Assembly: GCA_028288445.1 (NCBI GenBank)
Contig: JAQBNT010000058.1
Span: forward strand, 1 to 54,794
Direction: 5' to 3'
Length of the DNA: 54,794 nt
From: Hymenobacter sp.
Lineage (GTDB): Bacteria > Bacteroidota > Bacteroidia > Cytophagales > Hymenobacteraceae
In this document: in pieces, positions 31,801 to 41,818 of the stretch
How positions within the stretch are numbered: the first letter of the stretch is position 1
How the letters are laid out: the number at the start of each line of letters is the position of its first letter
Notes under the pieces: model-generated
Seen by the model: the letters and a program-made list of their open reading frames with translations, nothing else
What the model was told of the DNA's origin: nothing
The model's database searches: none
Made by a program: the position numbers and the translations under genes

Positions 31801-33360
31801 GGTGTACACGTTGCCGAAGCCGTCCACATCCAGCCCCACATCGCCCACCGTTGCCGACGGATTGGCGACGCGCGCAGACGGGCCGTACTGCCGCAGCACC
31901 ACGCCGCCGGGGCTGAATTTCTGCACCCGCCTGCCATCGTAGTCGGCCACAAACACGTTGCCGCGCGAGTCTACCGCAATGGCCCGCGGCAGGTAGAGCT
32001 GCCCCAGCGCCGTGCCCCGGCTGCCCATCGTGCTCAGAAAAACGCCCTGCGGGCTCAGCTTGCGCACGCAGCAAGCTAAGTAATCGGCCAGATACATGGA
32101 GCCCCCAGCATCCACGGCCAGGCCGGCAAACCGCTGGTAGCCCTGCGTGATGCCAAACGACTGAAATTTGGCAATGAACTGCCCGCTCGGGGAGAATTTC
32201 TGGATGTCAGAAGCCATATCCGACGTTTCGAGCACGTACACGTTGCCCAGCGCATCGAGCGAGAGCCCGGCAAACTGCAGCCCCGCCGAGAAGCGCCCGC
32301 TGCCAAAAGCCAGCACCTCCTGCCCGGCCACGTCGTACTTCACCACCTCGCCCCGCTGGTTGTCGAGGATGAACACGTTGCCCCGCTCGTCTTGCCGGAC
32401 GTGGCTCAGCGAGCCAATGTTGCCCCAGCGCTTGAGCAGCGTGCCGGCCGGCGAGAGCTTGAAGAGGTGGTCGTCGAATACCTGGTGCGTGTAGACGGTG
32501 GCGTAGATGTTGCCGGCCGCATCGCGGGCCAGCGGTGTGCGCGTACTGCTCGAAAAGCTCGTGTACATGGGCGCGATTATGCCAAGCTGGGTGCCCGCCT
32601 GATTAAAGCGAATAATATTCAGCTGCACGGCGGTAATCAGCAGCTCGCCGTTGGGGGCCAGCAGCAGGGCCACGGCGCGGCTGGGGTACTGGCCGCTGCC
32701 CAGCCCGCCCATCGACACCCGCGACACGAATTGCCCGACCGCTGTGAGCTTGGTCACAAAGAAATTTTCTTCCAGCAGATAGATGCTGCCCGTGGCGGGG
32801 TCCACGTCCACATCCACCAGGTGGGTTTGGTAGGTGGCGTTTGGGATGGTGTACTCAAAGAGCCGGTTGCCCTGGCCATCGAAGCACTGCAGCCGGGGCG
32901 TGGAGTACATGTAATCGACGATGTAGACCCGGCCGGCCGCGTCGACGCACATGCCGTGCACTTCCTGAAACTGGCCCGGGCCCGTGCCCACCGAGCCAAA
33001 TTGCAGGAGCAGGTTGCCATCGGGGCCGTACTTGCGCACGAAGCCGTTGGTGCCGGTCGATGAACTGTAATCGCACACGTAGAGGTTGCCCGTACCGTCC
33101 ACGCCCATAGTCTGGGCGTAGCCGGCCGAGCGGCCGGCCGGCGTGGCGCTGTAGCCCGCGTAGCAGCGCCCCGTCGAGTCGAGCTTCGTGACGCCGCCCC
33201 CGTCCAGCAGGTACACGTCGCCGTTGCGGCCCACGGCCACCTCGCGCGGGCCATACACCGGCGTGCCCATCATTTTATCGAGCTGGTAAGTATTGAGGGT
33301 CTGGGCAAAGCCCAGCGAAGTAGCCAGCAACGCCAGCACCAGCAGTAGTAGTTTTTGCAT
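28882..33360 (-). CDS. Giant T9SS-exported protein with NHL propeller and IPT/TIG domains
   Basis: 1492 residues from ATG 33360, which opens the signal peptide MQKLLLLVLALLATSLGFAQ; the frame continues upstream without signal character. Residues about 25-580 are NHL-type propeller repeats (GPREVAVGRNGDVYLLD, LYLPRAIAVDSRGNVFVADY). About 600-680 is an SdrD/carboxypeptidase-like fold (ISGQIFNDLNGNCVKEPAE). About 960-1120 is the conserved YDPNDKQV domain (DUF7619-type). At least four IPT/TIG repeats (LSGQRFAATLAGNTVRFNG and similar) follow. It ends in a type IX sorting domain (TYPNPAHGTITLDW ... HLLVIQTSRGPVLKRVTLY). Probably a surface adhesin or scaffold. Confidence 0.92.
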   Translation of the reverse strand: MQKLLLLVLALLATSLGFAQTLNTYQLDKMMGTPVYGPREVAVGRNGDVYLLDGGGVTKLDSTGRCYAGYSATPAGRSAGYAQTMGVDGTGNLYVCDYSSSTGTNGFVRKYGPDGNLLLQFGSVGTGPGQFQEVHGMCVDAAGRVYIVDYMYSTPRLQCFDGQGNRLFEYTIPNATYQTHLVDVDVDPATGSIYLLEENFFVTKLTAVGQFVSRVSMGGLGSGQYPSRAVALLLAPNGELLITAVQLNIIRFNQAGTQLGIIAPMYTSFSSSTRTPLARDAAGNIYATVYTHQVFDDHLFKLSPAGTLLKRWGNIGSLSHVRQDERGNVFILDNQRGEVVKYDVAGQEVLAFGSGRFSAGLQFAGLSLDALGNVYVLETSDMASDIQKFSPSGQFIAKFQSFGITQGYQRFAGLAVDAGGSMYLADYLACCVRKLSPQGVFLSTMGSRGTALGQLYLPRAIAVDSRGNVFVADYDGRRVQKFSPGGVVLRQYGPSARVANPSATVGDVGLDVDGFGNVYTITNMYGSVIFSADGSTQQPMPSSGTRLSVNRLGTRLITLTNGNDLVRFYTSTTLRPENLISGQIFNDLNGNCVKEPAEQALPGVVVAATPGNYYGISDENGAYSIATDTGRYTVQQLPPVDEPGRLVQQTCSTNNVVTFHDYGGLAAVVNFGNAVSTAAYLRVAISANRRRRCARNTTTVTYTNTGFAAAPGAQVAVTMPPEVVLLAATAPYTRDAQGRYLFAVGTLQPNDGGTIFITDSVVCGNPAIRGLTVCTRATITPPNTYPTPPTWNRAAVTVQGKAQAGNQVRFVLRNTAAAAMTDSLALRVYQNSELALQHRYRLAAGDSLVLRVPAARPVVRLEADQPTGHPTQRMASSTVEVAALGTAGQPNPDMSASPPTPSGPETAEDCQPIRDSYDPNDKQVVPTGTTAQHYTPTGVPLRYQVRFQNTGTDDAYRVEVVDTLAANLDLRTLHVLTASHPYRVAVSGHGRAVLTFTFENINLPPATHDAAGSNGFVQFSIQPKAGLPARELVENNADIFFDYNPPVRTNTTANRIYDVPLVVTPAVALSYGSVLASPVLTQVVPAQGRAGTLVTLSGQRFAATLAGNTVRFNGMAAPVLSASATTLTVRVPTGASTGSVQVITGEGSGRSAQVFTVYQPPTLAPLAPAEGIPNAIITLTGTEFAAVADQDTVRFNGVAAVVQQASATALRVMVPANATTGKIRINTLGGQVESAQDFVVWYPPTLVSFSPAKGKAGDVVTMMGSNFAPAARNDVAFGPGAGAVVQATGTSLRVRVPANAQSGPVRVSTPGGAAVSTGSFTFWPAPTITAFVPAQASVGEAVTLTGLNFLVESQPDTIYFNGTKAAVLAATATSATVRVPKGALSGPLTMAGTGGRSASTTAFTVLDLSAADAISTYPNPAHGTITLDWQRADFDVEQVRVYNALGQLVSTQDLSHRATPSLALPFAPGQTGLHLLVIQTSRGPVLKRVTLY

Positions 33361-33564
33361 AAATCCGGAAGAGAAACCGGCCTGGGCCAGCCTGTGGAAA
33401 GACCAGTAAATATAGCATTCAGTCTCAGTATGGCCCGCTAAATAAGCCGGCCGGACCATCCCGAAACAAAGCAAAAACGACGATTGAGAATCCGGTGGTT
33501 ATCCACGTAATAGCCGCCCAGTTCGGCGCTGCCAGGTAAATAATGGTAATGCACAGGCGTAAGC

Positions 33565-33608
33565 AAAAACACTCCGGCGGAACCTGGTCATCAGGCCCCA
33601 CCGGAGTG
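33565..33608 (-). terminator. Terminator of the GH97 gene
   Basis: On the minus strand CACTCCGG...CCGGAGTG with an internal CCTGATGACCAGG pairing is followed by five T. It lies 31 bp after the GH97 stop. The remaining 200 bp up to the NHL protein start show no gene. Confidence 0.8.
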
Positions 33609-33639
33609 AATCGTTAATGGGCAGCCGCCGTGCCGGCCG

Positions 33640-35858
<2,219 letters not shown>

Positions 35859-36135
35859 AAAATGGGGAAGCAGGGATTTTTTTAGTGATTCAGCGTCGGT
35901 ACTCATCTGGGTACATCAGGAGATAATCCGGGTTATTATCCCAGAGAGTGTCCCGCCGGATGCGGTGGTTGATATACTTGATGCAGCAATTCCTGCAGGG
36001 TATAGCGTGGCAAAGGTATCATTTCTGCTCACTCAGCCCAAAGCGGAGAAGGCAATACTTGTTCCCGCTTTCTGCGGGTTCGACGGGAAGCGGGTAAAGG
36101 TGTTAACCTGTCGACAGTGGCGGGACCGGGCCGTT
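35859..36135. other. Unassigned region upstream of GH97 with possible short minus-strand transcript
   Basis: This stretch has no long gene and lower GC than its neighbours. On the minus strand TTTG (36039-36042), 20 bp, TACCTTTG (36011-36018) forms a full promoter-like pair. An ATG mini-frame of 28 codons runs from 36022 to 35936 (MIPLPRYTLQELLHQV...), a second minus frame ends YLLMYPDEYRR at about 35890, and the terminator at 35828 would close a transcript of about 180 nt. A short plus-strand frame also spans it. I read it as either a small RNA/leader or a decayed gene; none of the peptides is recognised. Confidence 0.4.
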
Positions 36136-36253
36136 TGTTACATCCCACCGAAAAAATAAAACGATGTAACAACGTTTGTTACATCGTTTTATTTTTTCGG
36201 TGGGATGTAACAACGCTTGTTACATCATTTTGCTTTTTCGGTGGCGTGTAACA
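36136..36253. repeat. Three 36-bp TGTTACA...TGTAACA units with 5-bp spacers
   Basis: Units at 36136-36171, 36177-36212 and 36218-36253, separated by ACGTT and ACGCT. Unit 1 is the perfect reverse complement of unit 2 over 36 bp; unit 3 is a diverged direct copy of unit 2. The junctions form two 19-bp palindromes, TGTAACAACGTTTGTTACA (36165-36183) and TGTAACAACGCTTGTTACA (36206-36224), 41 bp apart. The pattern resembles paired operators for a dimeric regulator, but no regulator gene is adjacent. The 165 bp from here to the ldhA stop hold nothing recognisable. Confidence 0.85.
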
Positions 36254-36418
36254 TCCCGGCAAATAGCCGATGCTTGCCCACCACGCTGCTGGGCACCGCC
36301 GGGCCGGGGCGGGTGGTCCCAGGCAGCCGGGCCGAAGCAACTACTCAAACCGGAGCAGCGCGCCCGCTACCTGACTACCCGGCCAGCAGGGCGGTAAAAC
36401 GACGCGCTGGAGCTGTGG

Positions 36419-37444
36419 TTAGCAGGCGGCCAGCTGCGCGGCCTCCACCGGCGCGGGCAGCAGCTCATTCGGCGCGGGCTGCCCGGCGAGCCAGCAGCCC
36501 AGCGTTTCGAGGGAGGTGGCCGCGATGTTGGTGAGGGCGTCACGGGTCAGAAAGCCCTGGTGGCCCGTCACCAGCACGTTGGGGCGGGCGAGTAGCTGGC
36601 GCAGCAGCTCATCCTGGAGCGGCTGCTGCGAATGGTCGTTGAAGAACAGGCCCTTCTCGAACTCGTACACATCGAGGCCGAGGTAGCCCAGCTGCCCGGA
36701 GTCCAACGCGGCCAGGGCCGCCGCCGTGTCCAGCAAGGCCCCCCGGCCGGTGTTGATGAGCATGGCGCCCGGCTTCAGCCTGGCCAGCTGCCGGGCATCG
36801 AGCAGGTGGCGGGTGGCTGGCGTGAGCGGCGCGTGCAGCGAAACCACGTCGGAGAGTTCGCAAAGCGTGTCCAGGGGCACATATTCCAGGTCGTAGCGCC
36901 GGGTCAGCTCCGCATCGGGCTGCACGTCGTAGCCCAGCAGGCGGCAGCCGAAGCCGTGCAGCAGCCGCGCCAGCGTGCCCCCGATGGTGCCGCAGCCGAT
37001 GATGCCCACCGTTTTGCCGTGCAGGTCGAAGCCCACGAGGTTGTCCAGGCGGAAATCGGCGCGGCGGACCTGGGCATCGGCCTGGCGCAGGTGGCGGTTC
37101 AGGGCCAGCATCAGGGCCAGGGCGTGCTCGGCAATGGCGAAAGGGGAGTAGTGGGGCACGGTGGCCACGCGCAGGCCCAGGCGGTGGGCGGCGGGCAGGT
37201 CCACGTTGTCGTGCCCGGCCGAGCGCACCAGCAGGTAGCGCACGCCCAGCGCCCACAGCCGCTCCAGAACCGGTGCCGACGCGTCATCATTAACGAAAAT
37301 GGCCACGGCCACGCTGCCGGCCGCCTGCTCCGCCGTGGCCAGGTTCAGCGCTTCGTGGGCGAATTGCAAGGTGTAGTGCTGCTGGGCGGCGGCCACGAGG
37401 TACGGGCGCTCGAAGGGGTAAGCGCTGAAGACGGTAATGTTCAT
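36419..37444 (-). CDS. ldhA: D-lactate dehydrogenase / 2-hydroxyacid dehydrogenase
   Basis: 341 residues from ATG 37444 (MNITVFSAYPFERPYL); a further nine codons upstream are unlikely. NAD(H) Rossmann motif GIIGCGTIGG is at about residues 149-158. The catalytic Arg is in NTGRGALLD, the acid in the LGLDVYEFEKGLFF segment, and the catalytic His in VTGHQGFLT, the pattern typical of fermentative D-LDH rather than phosphoglycerate dehydrogenase. It reduces pyruvate to D-lactate in the cytoplasm, regenerating NAD+. It is divergent from the H1-like/ackA/xfp genes, sharing a 194-bp regulatory region with a CRP/FNR-like dyad. Confidence 0.92.
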   Translation of the reverse strand: MNITVFSAYPFERPYLVAAAQQHYTLQFAHEALNLATAEQAAGSVAVAIFVNDDASAPVLERLWALGVRYLLVRSAGHDNVDLPAAHRLGLRVATVPHYSPFAIAEHALALMLALNRHLRQADAQVRRADFRLDNLVGFDLHGKTVGIIGCGTIGGTLARLLHGFGCRLLGYDVQPDAELTRRYDLEYVPLDTLCELSDVVSLHAPLTPATRHLLDARQLARLKPGAMLINTGRGALLDTAAALAALDSGQLGYLGLDVYEFEKGLFFNDHSQQPLQDELLRQLLARPNVLVTGHQGFLTRDALTNIAATSLETLGCWLAGQPAPNELLPAPVEAAQLAAC

Positions 37445-37507
37445 GGCGATTAGGGGACAGGAAGGAATCAATAGGGGCTAAGCCACCGGCCCAGGCCGAC
37501 GGGATAG

Positions 37508-37536
37508 CAAGATTACGCCGCCGTTGGGGCGGGCAA
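37508..37536 (-). promoter_or_regulatory. Candidate ldhA promoter
   Basis: On the minus strand TTG (37534-37536), 18 bp, TAATCTTG (37508-37515), one mismatch to TAnnTTTG. The dyad at 37538-37551 would then be centred about 41 bp upstream of the transcription start, the classic class II activator position. Confidence 0.5.
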
Positions 37537-37537
37537 C

Positions 37538-37551
37538 TTGATGAACGTCAC
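37538..37551. promoter_or_regulatory. CRP/FNR-like operator in the ldhA/H1-like divergent region
   Basis: TTGATGAACGTCAC contains TGA-N6-TCA and matches FNR-type TTGAT-N4-ATCAA at eight of ten positions. A site with the same TGA-N6-TCA register lies at the same distance from the promoter of the universal stress gene at 45120. Confidence 0.55.
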
Positions 37552-37570
37552 GCAAAAACATGACATTTCG

Positions 37571-37603
37571 CATGCTTGCGGCTCACCAAAGCCCGGACCT
37601 TTG
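37571..37603 (+). promoter_or_regulatory. Promoter of the H1-like/ackA/xfp unit
   Basis: CATGCTTG (-33 region), 17 bp, GACCTTTG (-7, one mismatch to TAnnTTTG). It has the same layout as CATGCTTTG, 16 bp, GACCTTTG at 45020-45052, with identical total spacing from the dyad. Confidence 0.6.
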
Positions 37604-37638
37604 CCAGCAGTCGTCCCCGCTTTCTCAATGCTTTTCCA

Positions 37639-37959
37639 ATGAAAAACCCCGCCCATCCCCTGAAAACTGCGCTGACGGATTGCCTGCAAGCCAACCTCGG
37701 CGGGCTCAACGAAACGCACACCCGGAAACTCCAGAAAATGGTGGCCAAAGCTGCCGGCAAACTGGCAAAAAAATTCGCCAAGCTGCAAGGCAAAGAGCAA
37801 AAAGCCGCCAAAGAGGCCGCCGCCGTTGCGCCCACCCGCCGCAAAGCGGCCCCCCGCACCAGCAAGCGGGTTCCCCTGCTCGAAGCCCCCAGCCGGGGCA
37901 AAGCAGCGCCCCGGAGCCCCCAACGGCAACCGGCGGCGGCAATGGCGAAGGCCGCCTAA
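37639..37959 (+). CDS. Histone H1-like Lys/Ala-rich protein
   Basis: 106 residues from ATG 37639 (MKNPAHPLKTALTDCLQANL). A short helical N-terminal part is followed by a Lys/Ala-rich helix (KMVAKAAGKLAKKFAKLQGK). The C-terminus is basic and disordered, with KAAP/RxxP repeats of the eukaryotic-H1-like bacterial type. Probably binds DNA or other polyanions non-specifically. The ackA GTG start is one base after its stop, so they are coupled. Expression with fermentation genes suggests a nucleoid or stress-phase role; that is inference. Confidence 0.75.
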   Translation: MKNPAHPLKTALTDCLQANLGGLNETHTRKLQKMVAKAAGKLAKKFAKLQGKEQKAAKEAAAVAPTRRKAAPRTSKRVPLLEAPSRGKAAPRSPQRQPAAAMAKAA

Positions 37960-37960
37960 G

Positions 37961-39157
37961 GTGGCCGCCAACCACCTACTCGTCCTTAACGGGGGCTCCT
38001 CCAGCATCAAGTTCGCGCTGTACGAAGTGGGCGAAGTGCCACGGCGCGGGCTGGCCGGCCGGCTCGTTCGCATCGGCCTGCCCGGCACGCGGCTCACGTA
38101 TGCTGACCCGGCCACTGATGATGGGCAATTTATCAGTAGCCCGGTTGCGGCGGGGACGTATCCGGCCGCCGTGGCTTTTCTGCTGGATTGGCTGGAACAG
38201 CAGCCCGGCTTTGCCGCCATTGGGGCGGTGGGGCACCGGGTGGTGCACGGCATGGCGCACCAGCAGCCCGAGCGCATCACCCCGGAGCTGGTGGCCGAGC
38301 TACGCAGCTTCGTTTTAGTCGACCCCGACCACCTGCCCGGCGAGCTGGCCCTCATCGAAGCCGTGCAGCAACGCCACCCGCGGCTGCCCCAGGTGGCCTG
38401 CTTCGATACGGCCTTTCACAGCACCATGCCCCGCGTGGCGCAGCAATTGCCATTGCCCCGGCGCTTTGAGGCGCAGGGCCTGCGGCGCTACGGGTTTCAC
38501 GGCCTTTCCTACGCGTATTTGCTCGAAGAGCTGGGCCGGCTGGCGGGGCCGGCCGTGGCGCGGGGCCGGGTCATTCTGGCGCACCTGGGCAATGGCGCGA
38601 GCCTGGCGGCCGTGCGCGACGGCCAGAGCCTCGACACGAGCATGGGCTTCACCCCGGCGGCGGGCCTGATGATGGGCACCCGCCCCGGCGATTTGGACCC
38701 CGGCGTGCTCGCGTACCTGATGGAATCGGCCCAGCTGACGCCCAAGCAGCTCACGCACCTGCTCAACCACGAGTGCGGCCTGCTGGGCGTGTCCGAAACC
38801 AGTTCCGACATGCAGGATTTGCTGGCCCGGCAGGCCACCGACGAGCGGGCGGCCGAGGCGGTAGAGCTGTTTTGCTACCAGGCCCGCAAGTGGGTGGGCA
38901 GCTTCGCCGCCGTGCTCGGCGGGCTGGACGCGCTGGTGTTTTCGGGCGGCATCGGAGAGCACGCGGCCGAGGTGCGGGCCCGCATCTGCCAGGGCCTGGG
39001 GTTTCTGGGCATCGAGTTGGACGCCGCCCGCAACGCCGCCCACGCGGGCGTGATTTCCACGGCCACCGGTCGCGTCACCGTGCGCGTCATTCCCACCGAT
39101 GAGGAGCGCCTGATTGCCCAGCAGGTCAGCGAATTGCTGGCGCTTAATCCAGCTTAA
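37961..39157 (+). CDS. ackA: Acetate kinase
   Basis: 398 residues from GTG 37961 ([22 protein letters not shown]); the longer frame merely reads the H1-like gene in another phase. Signatures: [11 protein letters not shown] (phosphate 1), GHRVVHG, the catalytic Asp in [43 protein letters not shown] and GGIGEHA. It interconverts acetyl phosphate + ADP and acetate + ATP. With phosphoketolase directly downstream, it collects ATP from acetyl phosphate made from xylulose-5-P or fructose-6-P. No phosphotransacetylase gene is adjacent. Confidence 0.97.
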   Translation: MAANHLLVLNGGSSSIKFALYEVGEVPRRGLAGRLVRIGLPGTRLTYADPATDDGQFISSPVAAGTYPAAVAFLLDWLEQQPGFAAIGAVGHRVVHGMAHQQPERITPELVAELRSFVLVDPDHLPGELALIEAVQQRHPRLPQVACFDTAFHSTMPRVAQQLPLPRRFEAQGLRRYGFHGLSYAYLLEELGRLAGPAVARGRVILAHLGNGASLAAVRDGQSLDTSMGFTPAAGLMMGTRPGDLDPGVLAYLMESAQLTPKQLTHLLNHECGLLGVSETSSDMQDLLARQATDERAAEAVELFCYQARKWVGSFAAVLGGLDALVFSGGIGEHAAEVRARICQGLGFLGIELDAARNAAHAGVISTATGRVTVRVIPTDEERLIAQQVSELLALNPA

Positions 39158-39183
39158 ATCAACTTTCCAAGCCGCTACATCCT

Positions 39184-41628
39184 ATGACAACCGCCCTTAG
39201 CCTTTCGCCGGAAACTACCCTTAGTTTCTCACCACCCGCGGCATCCGTTCAGGAGACCCCGCTAACCCCGGAAGACCTGCACCTCATTGATGCCTACTGG
39301 CGGGCAGCCAACTACCTGTCGGTGGGCCAGATGTATTTGTACGACAACCCGCTGCTGCGCGAGCCGCTGACGCTGGCTCACATCAAAAACCTGCTGCTCG
39401 GGCACTGGGGCACCACGCCGGGGCAGAACTTCATCTACACCCACCTCAACCGGGTTATCAAGGCCCATGACCTGAACATGCTCTACGTCTGCGGCCCCGG
39501 CCACGGCGGACCGGCGGTGGTAGCCGGCACGTATCTGGAAGGCACTTACAGCGAAGTTTACCCCGAAATCAGCCAGGACGAGGCGGGGCTGCGCAAGCTG
39601 TTTCGGCAGTTCTCGTTTCCGGGCGGCATTTCCAGCCACGCGGGGCCCCAGACGCCGGGTTCGCTGCACGAGGGCGGCGAGCTGGGCTACTCGCTCAGCC
39701 ACGCCTTCGGGGCCGTGTTTGATAATCCCGACCTGGTAGTAGCCTGCGTGGTGGGCGACGGCGAGGCCGAAACCGGCCCGCTGGCCACCGCCTGGCACTC
39801 CAACAAGTTCCTGAACCCCGCCACCGATGGCGCGGTGCTGCCCATTCTGCACCTGAACGGCTACAAGATTTCCAACCCCACGGTGCTGGCCCGCATCACG
39901 CATGAAGAGCTAGACCAGCTGCTGCGCGGCTACGGCTGGACGCCCTACTATGTGGAAGGCCACGAACCCGCGCTGATGCACCAGCAAATGGCCGCCACGC
40001 TCGACCAGGCGGTGGCCGATATCCAAGCCATTCAACATAACGCCCGTGAGAATGGCGACCTGACCCGGCCGCGCTGGCCGCTCATCGTGCTCAAATCGCC
40101 CAAAGGCTGGACGGGCCCCAAACTCGTCGACGGCCGGCCCAACGAAGGCACGTTCCGGGCGCATCAGGTGCCGCTGGCCGTGTCGGCCGGCACGCCGCCC
40201 GAGCATCTGGCGCAGCTGGAAAGCTGGCTCAGAAGCTACAAGCCCGAGGAATTATTCGACGCCGAAGGCCGGCTGCGGCCCGAACTCCAGGCCCTGGCCC
40301 CGCAAGGCGACCGGCGCATGGGTGCCAACCCCCACACCAACGGCGGCCTGCTGCTGCGCGCCCTGCACCTGCCCGATTTCTGCGACTACGCGGTGGCTGT
40401 ACCCGTGCCCGGTGCCACGCTAGCCAGCGATACGCAGGTGGTCGGGCAGTTTCTGCGCGACGTTATCAAGCTGAACTCCGCGCCGCGCAACTTCCGCATT
40501 TTCGGTCCCGACGAAACCGCCTCGAATAAGCTGGAAGCGGTGTTCGAAGCCACCAACCGGCAGTGGGACGCCGAAACGGCCGAGAACGACGAGTTTCTGG
40601 CACAGTCGGGCGCGGTGATGGAAATGCTGAGCGAGCACCAGTGCGAGGGCTGGCTGGAAGGCTACCTGCTCACAGGCCGGCACGGGCTTTTCAACAGCTA
40701 CGAGGCCTTCATTCACCTCGTCGATTCAATGTTCAACCAGCACGCCAAGTGGCTGAAAGCGACGATGGAAATTCCGTGGCGGCGGCCGCTGGCCTCGCTC
40801 AACTACCTGCTCACGTCTACCGTGTGGCGGCAGGACCACAACGGCTTTACGCACCAGGACCCGGGGTTTATGGACCACGTCGTCAATAAGAAAGCCAGCA
40901 TCGTGCGGGTGTACCTGCCGCCCGATGCCAACTGCCTGCTCTCGGTGATGGACCACTGCCTGCGCAGCCGCCACTATGTGAACGTGATAGTGGCCGCCAA
41001 GCACCCGGCCCCGCAGTGGCTGAGCATGGACGCCGCCCAGAAGCACTGCACCCAGGGCATCGGCCTCTGGCCCTGGGCCAGCAACGACGAGGGCCACGAG
41101 CCCGATGCCATCATGGCCTGCTGCGGCGACGTACCCACGCTCGAAACCCTGGCGGCCGTTTCCATTCTGCGCGAGCATCTGCCGGAGCTGAAAATCCGGG
41201 TCGTCAACGTAGTGGATTTGCTCAAGCTTCAGCGCAGCACCGAGCACCCCCACGGCCTGTCCGATGCCAACTACGACGCCCTGTTCACGCGCGACAAGCC
41301 GGTGATTTTCGCCTTCCACGGCTACCCCTGGCTGGTGCACCGCCTCACCTACAACCGCAGCAACAACCAGAACCTGCACGTGCGCGGCTACAAGGAGGAG
41401 GGCCCCATTACGACAGCCTTCGATATGACCGTGCTCAACGAGCTGGACCGCTTCCACCTGGTAATGGATGTGCTCGACCGCGTGCCTCAGCTGGGCAACC
41501 GCGGGGCCTACCTCAAGCAGCTGCTCAAGGACAAGCTCGTGGAACACAAGCTTTACATCGCCCGCCACGGCATCGACATGCCCGAGATTCAGAACTGGCA
41601 GTGGCCGGCCCAGCAAGCGGTTGGTTAA
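39184..41628 (+). CDS. xfp: Phosphoketolase (xylulose-5-phosphate/fructose-6-phosphate)
   Basis: 814 residues, the normal length. Thiamine-diphosphate-dependent enzyme that splits xylulose 5-phosphate (and often fructose 6-phosphate) with phosphate into acetyl phosphate plus a triose or erythrose phosphate. The N-terminal half has [43 protein letters not shown] and the diphosphate/Mg motif [13 protein letters not shown]...N. The C-terminal half contains the ETASNKL and [14 protein letters not shown] motifs. It follows ackA by 26 bp in the same operon. Phosphoketolase is not universal in Bacteroidota, which fits an accessory acetate-forming shunt. Confidence 0.97.
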   Translation: MTTALSLSPETTLSFSPPAASVQETPLTPEDLHLIDAYWRAANYLSVGQMYLYDNPLLREPLTLAHIKNLLLGHWGTTPGQNFIYTHLNRVIKAHDLNMLYVCGPGHGGPAVVAGTYLEGTYSEVYPEISQDEAGLRKLFRQFSFPGGISSHAGPQTPGSLHEGGELGYSLSHAFGAVFDNPDLVVACVVGDGEAETGPLATAWHSNKFLNPATDGAVLPILHLNGYKISNPTVLARITHEELDQLLRGYGWTPYYVEGHEPALMHQQMAATLDQAVADIQAIQHNARENGDLTRPRWPLIVLKSPKGWTGPKLVDGRPNEGTFRAHQVPLAVSAGTPPEHLAQLESWLRSYKPEELFDAEGRLRPELQALAPQGDRRMGANPHTNGGLLLRALHLPDFCDYAVAVPVPGATLASDTQVVGQFLRDVIKLNSAPRNFRIFGPDETASNKLEAVFEATNRQWDAETAENDEFLAQSGAVMEMLSEHQCEGWLEGYLLTGRHGLFNSYEAFIHLVDSMFNQHAKWLKATMEIPWRRPLASLNYLLTSTVWRQDHNGFTHQDPGFMDHVVNKKASIVRVYLPPDANCLLSVMDHCLRSRHYVNVIVAAKHPAPQWLSMDAAQKHCTQGIGLWPWASNDEGHEPDAIMACCGDVPTLETLAAVSILREHLPELKIRVVNVVDLLKLQRSTEHPHGLSDANYDALFTRDKPVIFAFHGYPWLVHRLTYNRSNNQNLHVRGYKEEGPITTAFDMTVLNELDRFHLVMDVLDRVPQLGNRGAYLKQLLKDKLVEHKLYIARHGIDMPEIQNWQWPAQQAVG

Positions 41629-41647
41629 TATTTAGTTTGCGTATAAG

Positions 41648-41783
41648 AGAACGTCATGCTTATCTGGCGTCCGCGCAGCCGAAGCATCTCGCGTGGGTGG
41701 TAATCAAAACCGTTTCAACGATTGGTTTACTACCACACGCGAGATGCTTCGGCTGCGCGGACGCCAGATAAGCATGACGTTCT
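41648..41783. repeat. Long intergenic inverted repeat, family A copy 7 (extended form)
   Basis: The largest copy. The 48-bp arms are perfect complements, starting AGAACGTCATGCTTATCTGG. Each arm carries an extra TATCTGGCGTCCG block between CATGCT and CGCAGC that other copies lack, apart from the half-copy at 46815. It lies between xfp and the cation ATPase. Confidence 0.95.
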
Positions 41784-41818
41784 AATAAGTTCTGCGAATC
41801 ACTAACAAACTGCCCCAT

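Noticed and set aside
35936..36022. MazE/AbrB-type antitoxin tail (PRYTLQELL resembles RYTLEELL)
   Set aside because: Only 28 codons, no upstream DNA-binding domain in frame and no toxin gene. The resemblance is too short to support a call.
36070..36100. tRNA T-arm-like sequence GGGTTCGACGGG
   Set aside because: Flanking bases do not form a T stem, and no acceptor or anticodon arm can be drawn. No tRNA was found in the window.
36136..36253. CRISPR array at the TGTTACA units
   Set aside because: Only two full 19-bp palindromes, and the intervening segments are copies or reverse complements of each other rather than unique spacers.
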